The notes under the pieces were generated by a model. That model made no database searches. It worked only from the letters and a program-made list of their open reading frames with translations, and was not told the origin of the DNA. Shown here piece after piece: positions 1 through 8,573 of a DNA stretch of 43,224 bases (position 1 is its first letter; every line of letters begins with the position of its first letter). Both the position numbers and the translations under genes were made by a program. The DNA comes from JBNKFQ01 sp050289385. GTDB taxonomy: Bacteria > Pseudomonadota > Gammaproteobacteria > Pseudomonadales > Porticoccaceae. The stretch is from the NCBI GenBank assembly GCA_050289385.1, contig JBNKFQ010000074.1, forward strand, positions 1 through 43,224, given 5' to 3'.

Positions 1-903
1 CGGATCAGCGTTGCCAATATCTTCACTGGCCATGCGCACTATCCGGCGGCCAATATAAAGCGGATCACAGCCGCCGTCGAGCATGCGGGCAAGCCAGTAC
101 AAGGCACCATCGGGAGATGATCCGCGCACAGCTTTGTGTAATGCAGAAATCTGATCGTAAAAATGCTCGCCGCCCTTGTCAAAACGGCGGGTATCGGCAA
201 CCAGCACCTCTTCGATATTGGCAAGCCGTATTACCCGATCCTTACCCACCAGATCAGAAGCGATCTCCAGCAGATTGATGGCGGTGCGTGCATCGCCATC
301 AGCAGCCCTGGTCAAGGCATCGAGAGCCTGCTCTTCGATAGTCAGTCCGCTGAGTCCGGCGTTTGGCGAGTCGAGCGTGCGTTGAACTACTATGCGCAAA
401 TGCTCTGTGGACAGATTACGCAACACATAAACCCGACAACGGGACAACAAGGCGTTATTGAGTTCGAACGACGGATTTTCGGTTGTGACGCCAATCAGCA
501 CCACCGTACCGTCTTCCACATAGGGCAAAAATGCGTCTTGCTGTGATTTGTTAAAACGATGCACTTCGTCCACAAACAAGATAGTTTTACGCCCGCGTAC
601 ATCGCGTTCTTCCTCAGCACGCGCGATAGCTGCTCGAATTTCCTTCACTCCCGCCAGTACCGCCGAAATACTTTCAAAATGAGCATCAGCAGATGTGGCA
701 ATAATTCGCGCCAGGGTAGTTTTGCCAACGCCGGGAGGTCCCCAGAACACCATAGAGTGCAGTTGCCCCGCCAGTATGGCTTCACGCAGTGGTTTGTCGG
801 GGCCCAACAGGTGTTCCTGGCCAATATAGTCGTCGAGGGAACGGGGCCGCATACGCGCCGCCAGTGGCTGATAAACCGATTGACTAAACAGTGACTGAGT
901 CAT
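1..903 (-). CDS. rarA: Replication-associated recombination protein A, N-terminal part
   Basis: An AAA+ ATPase of the RarA/MgsA/WRNIP1 family, related to clamp-loader subunits, acting at stalled or gapped replication forks. The visible 301 residues start at the ATG at 903 and run off the left edge; family members are about 440 residues, so the C-terminal tetramerisation region is missing. Visible motifs are Walker A (GPPGVGKTT, about residues 55-63), Walker B (DEVHRF, about 112-117), sensor 1 (TTENPSF, about 141) and an arginine-finger segment LLSRCRV. The start codon overlaps the lolA stop in an ATGA arrangement, so it is translationally coupled to lolA and lies in an ftsK-lolA-rarA operon, as in many gammaproteobacteria. 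Identification is firm. Confidence 0.96.
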   Translation of the reverse strand, partial: MTQSLFSQSVYQPLAARMRPRSLDDYIGQEHLLGPDKPLREAILAGQLHSMVFWGPPGVGKTTLARIIATSADAHFESISAVLAGVKEIRAAIARAEEERDVRGRKTILFVDEVHRFNKSQQDAFLPYVEDGTVVLIGVTTENPSFELNNALLSRCRVYVLRNLSTEHLRIVVQRTLDSPNAGLSGLTIEEQALDALTRAADGDARTAINLLEIASDLVGKDRVIRLANIEEVLVADTRRFDKGGEHFYDQISALHKAVRGSSPDGALYWLARMLDGGCDPLYIGRRIVRMASEDIGNADP

Positions 904-1526
904 TCGTTGTGAACAATGTCCACACCGTCGGGTGGCACGAAGTTAAACAGAGAGGAATCCAGAGAGGGGTTGACGGTAACATTGCTAAATGTAATCGCCG
1001 TTTTCTCCCCCAGACTATCAGTCATGGCAATATAGGCCGGGTTGTTACCGTCAAAACGCAGGGTTATCCGATCATATGGTGCGTTTTGCCCAAGCGGGGT
1101 CAGAACAAAGTTGTAGCCTTTCTCATCCACCGTAATACGGTGGCTGTTGGCCACCCCTGCTACCTCACCAGTAAGTAACATCACAGGTGAATTGGCAATA
1201 TCGGCGTCAAAGTTGCGGATGGTGACTTGCTCCAGATCAGGGTCATAGATCCAGAGATGTTGACCGTTGGAAATTATCCATTGCTCATAAGGAGGCCTGG
1301 TTACCCAGCGCATACGGCCGGGACGTTCCACCTGGAGTTCGCCGTTCGTGGTACGTAATTCAAAGCCATCGGCGGCTATCTGCTTTTGCTCGAAAACGGC
1401 TTGCAAGCTGGCAAGCGATTCGAGCTTCGCGGCCAGCAATTGCAAAGCTGTATCGGCACTGTCGGCGGTTGTAGCCAGTGGACTGCACAGGCACAGAGCG
1501 ATCATGAAATGAAACGTTTTACCCAT
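900..1526 (-). CDS. lolA: Outer-membrane lipoprotein carrier protein LolA
   Basis: Periplasmic chaperone that takes lipoproteins from the LolCDE complex and carries them to LolB at the outer membrane. The 208-residue product has a Sec signal peptide (about 1-23, hydrophobic core FMIALCLCSPLA) and then the LolA fold. Family segments seen are a FEQKQ-like helix start, the 'PGRMRWV..PYEQWIISNGQHLWIYDPDLEQVTI' type core and a terminal FNFVPPDGVDIV strand. It starts 6 bp after the ftsK stop and its own stop overlaps the rarA start, so the three genes are most likely co-transcribed. Length is normal for the family. Confidence 0.95.
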   Translation of the reverse strand: MGKTFHFMIALCLCSPLATTADSADTALQLLAAKLESLASLQAVFEQKQIAADGFELRTTNGELQVERPGRMRWVTRPPYEQWIISNGQHLWIYDPDLEQVTIRNFDADIANSPVMLLTGEVAGVANSHRITVDEKGYNFVLTPLGQNAPYDRITLRFDGNNPAYIAMTDSLGEKTAITFSNVTVNPSLDSSLFNFVPPDGVDIVHNE

Positions 1527-1532
1527 CTATGT

Positions 1533-3908
1533 TTACCCTCTGCCGGATGGCGCCAGCACTTCGCGATTGCCATTGCTGCTCATAGCACTTACTACTCCGG
1601 CCTCTTCCATCGCTTCGATCAGACGAGCGGCGCGATTATAGCCAATACGCAACTTTCGCTGCACCGATGAAATTGAGGCCTTTCGGCTTTCCAGTACAAA
1701 GGCAACTGCTTCATCGTACAAAGCGTCGGATTCACTGTTCCCACCTTCACTGCCCTCACCTTCCGCAGCGTAACCCGGCACTGCTATACCGCTGGTGGCA
1801 GCATCGTCTGTAATCTCTTCCAGGTAATTTGGCGCTCCCCGCTTTTGCCAATCAGCCACTACCTGATGTACTTCATGATCGTCGACAAACGCACCATGCA
1901 CTCGAACCGGAAGGCTGGTGCCCGGTGCCAGGTAAAGCATATCCCCGTGCCCTAACAGTTGTTCCGCACCACCCTGGTCAAGAATGGTGCGAGAATCAAT
2001 TTTTGACGATACCTGAAACGCCATGCGGGTTGGCACATTCGCCTTGATCAAACCGGTGATCACATCCACCGACGGACGCTGTGTCGCCAGTATCAAATGG
2101 ATACCTGCGGCCCTTGCCTTTTGGGCAATACGGGCGATCAGTTGTTCCACCTTTTTACCAACAATCATCATCATGTCGGCAAATTCGTCAATCACGACAA
2201 CGATATAGGGCAGTTTCTCCAGACTGGGAGGCTCTTGCGGTGTATCGTCTTCAAACAGAGCCGCATTTGGGTCTGGCTGCCATAGCGGGTCTGCCAGAGG
2301 GGTGCCTGCGGCGGCGGCCTCGGCGACTTTACGGTTATAACCGGCTACATTTCGCACGCCCAGTGCCGCCATCAGTTTATAGCGGCGTTCCATCTCGCCA
2401 ACACACCAGCGCAAGCCATTGGCGGCATCTTTCATATCGGTAATGACCGGTGTCAACAGATGAGGAATGCCTTCGTAGATCGACAACTCGAGCATCTTCG
2501 GGTCAACCAGAATAAGACGCACATCATCCGGGCCCGATTTAAACAAAAGGCTGAGCAACATGGCGTTTACGCCCACGGATTTACCGGAACCGGTGGTGCC
2601 AGCTACCAGCAAGTGAGGCATTCGGGCCAGGTCGGCCACCACCGGCTCACCGGCAATATCATGGCCCAGAGCCAATGTCAGTGGCGACTTGGCTGCTTCG
2701 TAGGCCTGTGACGATATCACTTCAGACAGGCGCACCATCTCGCGATGTTCATTGGGAATTTCGATACCGACAACAGATTTGCCGGGGATCACTTCTACTA
2801 CCCGTACACTAACCATGGCCAGTGAGCGAGCGAGATCTTTGGCAAGATTGGTGATACGGCTGACCTTGACACCAGCTGCCGGCTGAATCTCAAAACGTGT
2901 GATCACGGGTCCTGGCAGTACTTCAACAACTTCGGCAGAGATGCCAAAGTCCTGAAGCTTCAGTTCCAGCAGGCGTGACATGCCTTCCAGAGATTCCTTT
3001 GAATAACCTTTTTGGGATTGCTTGTCAGCGGCGTCCAGCAATCCAATCGCTGGCAATTTACCCACCGCCGGGCCATCGTCAAATAACTTGCTCTGTTTTT
3101 CTTTTTGCGCGCGCTGGCTGGGGGCCGCCCTGGCTGTTGGCCTGGGCATTTGTATGCTTGGGGGAATGCGTTTTTCCACCGCTTTGGTCTTGTTGGCAAC
3201 AACCTCCTTGCGGCGCTGTTGCGCTTCGCTTGCAGTGCGATTTTCCGCTTTCCTTGCCCGGTAATCCACAACCTTGCTGCGCAACCACCCGTACAATCGC
3301 AGGGTGATCTGCCCTGTACCATCGATCACAGCCAGCCAGGAAATATCAGCAAAAATGGTCAGGCCAAATAGCGACACGGCCAGCAAAATCAAGGTGCTTC
3401 CCACCAGGCTAAAAGCTGCCTCAGAGGCTTCACCTACCGTATTACCCAGTACGCCCCCTACGCCAAAGGGCAAGGCACTCTCAACCGATCCGTAGTGGAG
3501 GCTGGCGAGCGCAGTGGCGCTAAGCATAACCAAGGCAAATCCCAGGAATCTCTGGGCAAAGGTTAGCCAGTCAAACGGTACGGGTTCATCCCGGCGCACT
3601 CGAAACACTCGCCAGGCTCTCAATATCAGGAGCACCGGAAACAGGTGGGCCATAACGCCGAAAATAGAAAAAAAGACATCCGCAAGCCAGGCACCGGCAG
3701 GGCCAGCAGCATTACTAACAAGATTGCGGCTGCCCGTGTGCGACCATCCGGGGTCAGACGATGAGAATGAAACCAGAGACAGCAGCAAGTAGCTGCACAC
3801 CGCCAGCCAGCCAATCAAGGCACCTTCACGCAGAACATTATCCATTCGACTGCGCGTCGCTGTTTGTGTCTTGTTGCCAGCCCCGCCTTTCTTAACTGGC
3901 TTACTCAA
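1533..3908 (-). CDS. ftsK: DNA translocase FtsK
   Basis: Septum-anchored DNA pump that directs chromosome segregation and activates XerCD at dif. The 791-residue product has a basic N-terminus, about four membrane segments within residues 25-200, a short charged linker (about 205-290) and the RecA-like motor with Walker A GTTGSGKS (Lys443) and a Walker B-like VVVIDEFADMM. The C-terminal winged-helix gamma domain (about 725-785, with the family-typical SSVQRKLRIGYNRAARLIE segment) reads KOPS. The linker is far shorter than in E. coli FtsK (1329 aa), as usual in Pseudomonas-type proteins. It is the first gene of the ftsK-lolA-rarA unit. A GCCCC/GGGGC hairpin at 3957-3980 lies in its upstream region. 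Confidence 0.97.
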   Translation of the reverse strand: MSKPVKKGGAGNKTQTATRSRMDNVLREGALIGWLAVCSYLLLSLVSFSSSDPGWSHTGSRNLVSNAAGPAGAWLADVFFSIFGVMAHLFPVLLILRAWRVFRVRRDEPVPFDWLTFAQRFLGFALVMLSATALASLHYGSVESALPFGVGGVLGNTVGEASEAAFSLVGSTLILLAVSLFGLTIFADISWLAVIDGTGQITLRLYGWLRSKVVDYRARKAENRTASEAQQRRKEVVANKTKAVEKRIPPSIQMPRPTARAAPSQRAQKEKQSKLFDDGPAVGKLPAIGLLDAADKQSQKGYSKESLEGMSRLLELKLQDFGISAEVVEVLPGPVITRFEIQPAAGVKVSRITNLAKDLARSLAMVSVRVVEVIPGKSVVGIEIPNEHREMVRLSEVISSQAYEAAKSPLTLALGHDIAGEPVVADLARMPHLLVAGTTGSGKSVGVNAMLLSLLFKSGPDDVRLILVDPKMLELSIYEGIPHLLTPVITDMKDAANGLRWCVGEMERRYKLMAALGVRNVAGYNRKVAEAAAAGTPLADPLWQPDPNAALFEDDTPQEPPSLEKLPYIVVVIDEFADMMMIVGKKVEQLIARIAQKARAAGIHLILATQRPSVDVITGLIKANVPTRMAFQVSSKIDSRTILDQGGAEQLLGHGDMLYLAPGTSLPVRVHGAFVDDHEVHQVVADWQKRGAPNYLEEITDDAATSGIAVPGYAAEGEGSEGGNSESDALYDEAVAFVLESRKASISSVQRKLRIGYNRAARLIEAMEEAGVVSAMSSNGNREVLAPSGRG

Positions 3909-4014
3909 CTGGAATTCCCCAAAGATTGCTCCCCTTAACGCATCTGCTCACAATATGCCCCAGTCTATTACTGTAGGGGCTATTTTAATTGAGTACGGTT
4001 CAAATACTACCCTA

Positions 4015-4206
4015 AGGACCTGTCAACACTAATTGGATTATCGCTGTTGTGTCTAAACATTCGCCAATCGCGGCACGAGGAGAGTGGTTTGGTTACTTCA
4101 AATGAGCGACGAGAAACGAAGAGTGGCGAATGTTTAGCCACAACCTGGAAGGCTGGGGACAAATTTGCACCCAGCAGCGATAATCCAATTAGTGTTAACA
4201 GGCCCT
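4015..4206. repeat. Foldback repeat A (about 190 bp imperfect palindrome)
   Basis: The outer arms 4015-4046 and 4175-4206 are inverted copies over 32 bp with two mismatches. The inner arms 4047-4066 and 4124-4143 are inverted copies over 20 bp with one mismatch. The apex 4067-4123 contains TTACTTCAAATGAGCGAC. The right arm has about 31 extra bases (4144-4174) of the form CCTGGAAGGCTGGGG...CCCAGC, which fold into a GCTGGG/CCCAGC hairpin and unbalance the palindrome. The ends read AGGRCCTGTYAACA. The same ends, a similar apex and the same CTGG-rich insert occur in the element at 8574-8763, so this is a repeat family and not a chance palindrome. No coding content. It resembles ERIC-type intergenic palindromes in architecture only; homology to ERIC is not claimed. 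Confidence 0.85.
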
Positions 4207-4380
4207 ATACAGAGCAAGGAACAAGGCGCGAGATCTGCGATACAGCTCTCGCAGACGATTGGAACGGTGAGCGAAAGAACAGAACGTAATGTTGAGCCGC
4301 CTGAAAACCAGCAGGAGGCCAACACAGCATGAGTGCTTGTGTTTGTGCAAGTAGCTGACCTCGCCACCAGATATATATGT

Positions 4381-4439
4381 GTGACTGTTGGCTTCCCTGC
4401 CAAAGGTCACGGTGAAGCCGAGTGGAACACTCTCGGCTT
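4381..4439 (-). terminator. Twin hairpins at the 3' end of the peptidase gene
   Basis: The first hairpin pairs GTGAC (4381-4385) and TTGGC (4388-4392) with GCCAA (4399-4403) and GTCAC (4406-4410). The second pairs AAGCCGAG (4415-4422) with CTCGGCTT (4432-4439). They begin 3 bp after the peptidase stop codon, the place for a terminator or an mRNA-stabilising structure. Neither is followed by a clear T-run on the minus strand, so intrinsic termination is only possible. Confidence 0.45.
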
Positions 4440-4442
4440 ATA

Positions 4443-7010
4443 TCAGGTCCCCTGCTTCTTCTTACTGGATGGGTTGTATCTTTCCTGGTAATACTCCATC
4501 CAGTCGATGTAGAGGTCAAAATCTTTCGGTGGCTCGACACCCAGCAGGTGTTCTACGAGATAGTCCCAGGTACGGCGCACGACATAGGAAGACAACATAT
4601 GAGTTTCGTTCGGCAATAGCAGCATATCAAAACTTTTATTTGCCCGTCGCAAAGCATCCACCATCCGCAAGGTCGTTCCAACCGGGACCATGGCATCAAG
4701 CATGCCGTGTACCAGCAGCAGTTTGCCTTTTAGATTACCGGCGTAATCCTCAAGTTCCGGGTAGTCCTCATTCTCATCCATACCCAGGGCGCCTATCATG
4801 CGCCAGTTTGCCAGTGGATTCCTGGTAACCCCAACCTTGTAAAAATCGGGGTAAATCAACAAGCCGCACAACGCTGTCGCCAGGGTATTAAAGCCTGTGA
4901 CACCAACCCGATTTATATCGATATAGGGGTAGCGTTGCGCCAATTGTTGAATGCCGGCCACGCAGTCGTCTTTATGGTAGGTAACAAACATATGATTTTG
5001 TGGAAATTTCGGATCCTGATAATTGTTAAATGTTTCATCCCGCAGATTGTCGTTACCACGCCCCAGAATTATGACGGCGATAAAACCCAACTCGGCATAC
5101 GCTGCCGCAGACAGATACGTCCAATGGCCATCCAGGGTATTGCCAATACCACCTATTGGTGAGGCAAAATAAAATGTGCAGTCTATGACCGGATAGGATT
5201 TGTCAGGATCAAAATGAGTGGGGCGGTATACCACGCCATAGATATCAGTTTTGCCATCGGCCGCTTTCAGCATAACCGGCTCCGGCCACTTCCAGCCGGC
5301 TGGTAACCCGGAAACATCGGCTGTCTCCAGAATCATCAACTCTTTGCCGTCCCGATCCAGTAACAAGCTGACCGGCGCCATGTCTACTCGTGAACGCGTG
5401 GTAACAAGATAGCGATTTGATGGCGACACACCCGCTCCAGGCGCACGAAAACTGCCCGTTTCGTCACCAACCACATACTCATGGTCAGTGGATATCAGTG
5501 GCGTTAATTGTCCTGTGTCTATGTTTACCCTGCAGATATCCCGATAGTAAGGGTTGCGCCCCTTAACCCGCCCCGCTGTCTGAATGACGAGTTCCCGTCT
5601 GGCGGCATCCAGATGCACTACGTCCCGAACCATCCAGTTGCCTTGCGTAATCTGTTTTTTCAACCGGCCATTGTTCAAGTCATACAAATACAGGTGGGCC
5701 CAGCCACTGCGCCGTGAGTACCAGACCAGCTCATTGGTACCGGGCAGATATTTTATGAGAGTGTTTGTATGAGAATGAGACGGGATCAGTCTCACCATTG
5801 TATCTGACGTTTCCTCGATCACCGCCCGGGTGTCGCCGGTATCGGTATCAAATTCCAGCAGATATGCTTTTTTCCCACCCCGGTCCAAATGGATAAACCA
5901 GACCCGACGACTGTCGTGACTCCACCAGCCCCGGTTACTCGAAAAATAGCCCGCATAGTGCGGATAAGTAACCGGGCTGGGCGTATAATCGGCTTTTTGT
6001 ATGTGACCGGTCGCTACATCAATGGCCAGGAACTGCCAGCACTCGATATGCTCATCTTCCGGAAATGCAACGCGGCGGTCCTCACTGATGTATGGACGGG
6101 TCTTCTCGATTCTCGGGCGCAAACTTCCATCGGCGGGTACATATTCTATCAGCGGCGGCCCCCGTTTAACCTGGCGAGTGTCGGTCACATGGGTAAATAT
6201 TTTCTTGCTGTCTGGAGACCAGATGGCTTCGAGCGTTCTTCCTCTCCATTGAGTGCCCCACCCATACACGGTGTTTGTGTCAGCGTAGAAATATAGCTTC
6301 TCACCATCAGTGGTCAGTGGTTGTTCCCTGCCGGTGTTCAGATCATAAAGCCACAAGTTGTAATCCCGCCTGAAAATGGCTTTGGTACCATCAGGTGAAA
6401 CTTTCCAGACTGCCATCCAGGGCTCAATCTTTCGGCAACGCTTTTGTTTGGCTTCATAGACCCAGCGCTTTTCAAATGCGGTAAAAGTCGCCGTGTGGGC
6501 TGACAGATCAAGTTCCAGATCACCCAACGGAAGGTTATTTACATCGACTTCTTCACCAGCGGCTTGTGACAGCGCCCGGGCCAGTGCTTCGTGGCCAAAG
6601 GCCACCCTGTTCTTGCGGTTTTCTGCCTCAACTATGCGGTATTGGTGTCCCGTTCTGGTCTCGCGCTTGTACCAGAAACTGTCTGTGCCTTTTATCCAGT
6701 TGGGCTCTATTTTTGTGTTAAATGCCACTTTTTTTGTGTTGGATCCCTGTTCCAGGGCCTGAGCCCGCCGATAACGGGCTTCCATTTCTTCGGTTGTGGG
6801 GCTGTCGGATTTCAAATTATTATTACCTGGCGAGTCTGGTGCCCCGGCCTCAATCCTGGCTGCACCCATCTGTCCAATTGCTCCCGCCGCCAGCAGTGCG
6901 CTACCGGAGGCTTGCATGAAACGTCGACGCGAGACGGGGGCAGTCTCACCAGATTTATTGTCACAATCGTCAGTAACCGATAAAGACAGTTCGTTTATGC
7001 TTTCGCTCAT
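4443..7010 (-). CDS. Tat-exported S9 (DPP4-like) peptidase homologue lacking the catalytic serine
   Basis: An 855-residue protein of the prolyl oligopeptidase/DPP4 clan. The N-terminus has a twin-arginine motif SRRRFM (27-32) followed by an alanine-rich hydrophobic stretch, so export in folded form is likely. An eight-blade beta-propeller region (about 180-560) precedes an alpha/beta-hydrolase domain. Where the family has GxSxGG, this protein reads G-F-N-T-L-A: Asn708 (codon 4887-4889) takes the place of the nucleophile. Asp772 (GMLDAMVP) and His804 (NETHML) remain and are 32 residues apart, as in human DPP4 (D708, H740). It is therefore either a non-catalytic binding protein or an unusual enzyme. 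It lies 91 bp downstream of the amidohydrolase gene on the same strand, probably in one operon. The reading frame is intact, which argues against random decay. Confidence 0.85.
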   Translation of the reverse strand: MSESINELSLSVTDDCDNKSGETAPVSRRRFMQASGSALLAAGAIGQMGAARIEAGAPDSPGNNNLKSDSPTTEEMEARYRRAQALEQGSNTKKVAFNTKIEPNWIKGTDSFWYKRETRTGHQYRIVEAENRKNRVAFGHEALARALSQAAGEEVDVNNLPLGDLELDLSAHTATFTAFEKRWVYEAKQKRCRKIEPWMAVWKVSPDGTKAIFRRDYNLWLYDLNTGREQPLTTDGEKLYFYADTNTVYGWGTQWRGRTLEAIWSPDSKKIFTHVTDTRQVKRGPPLIEYVPADGSLRPRIEKTRPYISEDRRVAFPEDEHIECWQFLAIDVATGHIQKADYTPSPVTYPHYAGYFSSNRGWWSHDSRRVWFIHLDRGGKKAYLLEFDTDTGDTRAVIEETSDTMVRLIPSHSHTNTLIKYLPGTNELVWYSRRSGWAHLYLYDLNNGRLKKQITQGNWMVRDVVHLDAARRELVIQTAGRVKGRNPYYRDICRVNIDTGQLTPLISTDHEYVVGDETGSFRAPGAGVSPSNRYLVTTRSRVDMAPVSLLLDRDGKELMILETADVSGLPAGWKWPEPVMLKAADGKTDIYGVVYRPTHFDPDKSYPVIDCTFYFASPIGGIGNTLDGHWTYLSAAAYAELGFIAVIILGRGNDNLRDETFNNYQDPKFPQNHMFVTYHKDDCVAGIQQLAQRYPYIDINRVGVTGFNTLATALCGLLIYPDFYKVGVTRNPLANWRMIGALGMDENEDYPELEDYAGNLKGKLLLVHGMLDAMVPVGTTLRMVDALRRANKSFDMLLLPNETHMLSSYVVRRTWDYLVEHLLGVEPPKDFDLYIDWMEYYQERYNPSSKKKQGT

Positions 7011-7101
7011 TGATTTATCCTTAACTTTTTCTTTTCGGCTCCGTGAAACGGCAGGGATGCCGTTTCCGGATGGGGACTAATTATTTGATTTGCCACAGGC
7101 T

Positions 7102-8418
7102 TTAATCATGTCGGACGATTTCGCCGCTTCTCATGACAAATTGCACCGTGTCGATGGCAGTTATGTCATCCAGCGGATTTTTGGACAGAGCAATGATGTC
7201 TGCAAACTTGCCGGTGCTGATGCTGCCGAGCTGGTCTTTCATGCCCAAAAGTTCAGCCCCATTGATTGTCGCCATGGCAATTGCATCCCAATTGCTGACC
7301 CCCAACCGAGCAAGATAGGAAAATTCCCGGGTCACCAGCTCTGGCGTACCGAGGTCTGTACCAAAAGCTATTTTGACGCCGAGATCGTATGCGTATTTAA
7401 ATGCTTGATCACGGATCGCTCGCGCTTCTTTGCGCTCTGCAGCAAGACCTTCTGCCATATCCCGGAATCCGGGAGAGTCGCGCTCTCTGAAGGCGATGCT
7501 GTACTCATCGTATAACATATCAAACACCGTGAGGGTCGGCACCAGCCAAGTGCCCTGTTTTTTCATTAACCGTGCCGTTTCCGGTTTGATAAAAAAACCG
7601 TGCTCGACGCTGTCGTAACCGTACCGGGCGGCGACGTTGGCGACGTGATTGCCGTGGGAATGGATAGTGATCGGTTTACGAAGTGCGTGTGCTTCTTCCG
7701 CAAAAGCCTTGATCTCCTCATCGGTAAAAATCACCTGAATCTCATCGGGGTGAAACTGGTAATCGCCGGCCACCTTTATCCAGTCGGCGTTGTGCCGGAC
7801 CTGATTGCGGACAAAGTCCCGAGCTGCATCAACGCCAGAACGAATCTGTAAATTTTGGGGTTCCTCCGGCATCCAGGGAACGTACAGTGATTGGGCTACG
7901 GCTCGATGAGGTGCTACTAACATTCTCGGCCCGGTGATCAGACCGTCATTTATGGTATTTCTCAGGTCAATATCACCAAATGATTCGCTCATATCACCAG
8001 GTATTCTGATGGTAGTGAATCCCAGGTTGAGCATTCCCTGAACGTTGCTCAAAGCCCTCAAAGTAAATTTGGCGCTACTGTCAGTGTGTTCCACTTTACC
8101 TCTTGGGTCGGACGCCATTGCGTGTACATGCATATCCATCAGACCTGGCAAGCAAACCTTGTCACTGAGATCAATGACTCTAACTCCTTCAGGTATTCTG
8201 TCGTTTTTTTCAATGGCGTTAATTCGATCCCCTTGTACCAATATGGTTATACCCTTCAATATGGCTCTGTGGTCGACATCGAGTAAAGTGCCACATTTCA
8301 GGGCTGTAACTTGATTGTTGGTATCGTCTACCGCATCTGCATGGCTCTGCATCGTGTTTAAAAAAGCCATCATTGCGATTAAAGAGCGCATAAGAGCTTT
8401 TAATTTTTTTCCATTCAT
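7102..8418 (-). CDS. Secreted metal-dependent amidohydrolase (imidazolonepropionase/Xaa-Pro dipeptidase-like)
   Basis: A 438-residue amidohydrolase-superfamily enzyme. The chosen ATG at 8418 has an AAGAGG ribosome binding site and gives a Sec signal peptide (LMRSLIAMMAFLNTMQSHADA, about 9-29); a longer frame to 8526 would bury it. Metal ligands seen are HxH (His97, His99, in DMHVHA), Lys215 (WIKVAGD, the usual carbamylated lysine), His253/His255 (IHSHG), His273 (SVEHG) and Asp355 (FGTDLGTPE). Such proteins hydrolyse dipeptides or cyclic amides in the periplasm. With the peptidase homologue downstream it suggests a peptide-scavenging pair, perhaps controlled by the AraC-type regulator upstream. 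The substrate cannot be read from the sequence. Confidence 0.87.
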   Translation of the reverse strand: MNGKKLKALMRSLIAMMAFLNTMQSHADAVDDTNNQVTALKCGTLLDVDHRAILKGITILVQGDRINAIEKNDRIPEGVRVIDLSDKVCLPGLMDMHVHAMASDPRGKVEHTDSSAKFTLRALSNVQGMLNLGFTTIRIPGDMSESFGDIDLRNTINDGLITGPRMLVAPHRAVAQSLYVPWMPEEPQNLQIRSGVDAARDFVRNQVRHNADWIKVAGDYQFHPDEIQVIFTDEEIKAFAEEAHALRKPITIHSHGNHVANVAARYGYDSVEHGFFIKPETARLMKKQGTWLVPTLTVFDMLYDEYSIAFRERDSPGFRDMAEGLAAERKEARAIRDQAFKYAYDLGVKIAFGTDLGTPELVTREFSYLARLGVSNWDAIAMATINGAELLGMKDQLGSISTGKFADIIALSKNPLDDITAIDTVQFVMRSGEIVRHD

Positions 8419-8456
8419 AATTACCTCTTCTTTATCTATTTTATTTAATCTGTTTG

Positions 8457-8499
8457 CACCTTGGTGTGTATGATTCACTATATCAGTGGCCCCAAGGTG
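8457..8499. promoter_or_regulatory. Nested inverted repeat upstream of the amidohydrolase
   Basis: CACCTTGG (8457-8464) is perfectly inverted as CCAAGGTG (8492-8499). Inside it, CACT-ATATC-AGTG forms a second dyad (about 8476-8488). The structure lies 39-81 bp upstream of the amidohydrolase start. It could be an operator or a leader hairpin; on the minus strand it contains a TATAGT that could serve as a -10 box. Confidence 0.4.
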
Positions 8500-8573
8500 A
8501 TTTATTGCCATCGAGCGGAGTGCCATTTCCGCCTCTCGGTTCTCAAAAACCGAAAATATCCCGGGTTGCCTTT

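Larger units (their letters stand above)
3909..4442. other. Intergenic region between ftsK and the S9-type peptidase
   Basis: No credible gene. From left to right it holds the ftsK upstream sequence with a GCCCC/GGGGC stem-loop (3957-3980), a long foldback repeat (4015-4206), about 170 bp without recognisable content, and two consecutive hairpins just past the peptidase stop codon (4381-4439). The short open frames here run across the palindrome and lack a ribosome binding site. In the gene order I recall from Pseudomonas, ftsK is next to trxB, so this is the left edge of an inserted block. Confidence 0.7.

Noticed and set aside
4015..4206. Repeat A as an integron attC site
   Set aside because: The ends resemble GTTRRRY/RYYYAAC only loosely and the required core sites do not fit; no integrase or cassette array is present.
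4047..4289. 80-codon open frame in the ftsK-peptidase gap
   Set aside because: It runs across the arms and apex of foldback repeat A and has no ribosome binding site; it is a by-product of the palindrome.
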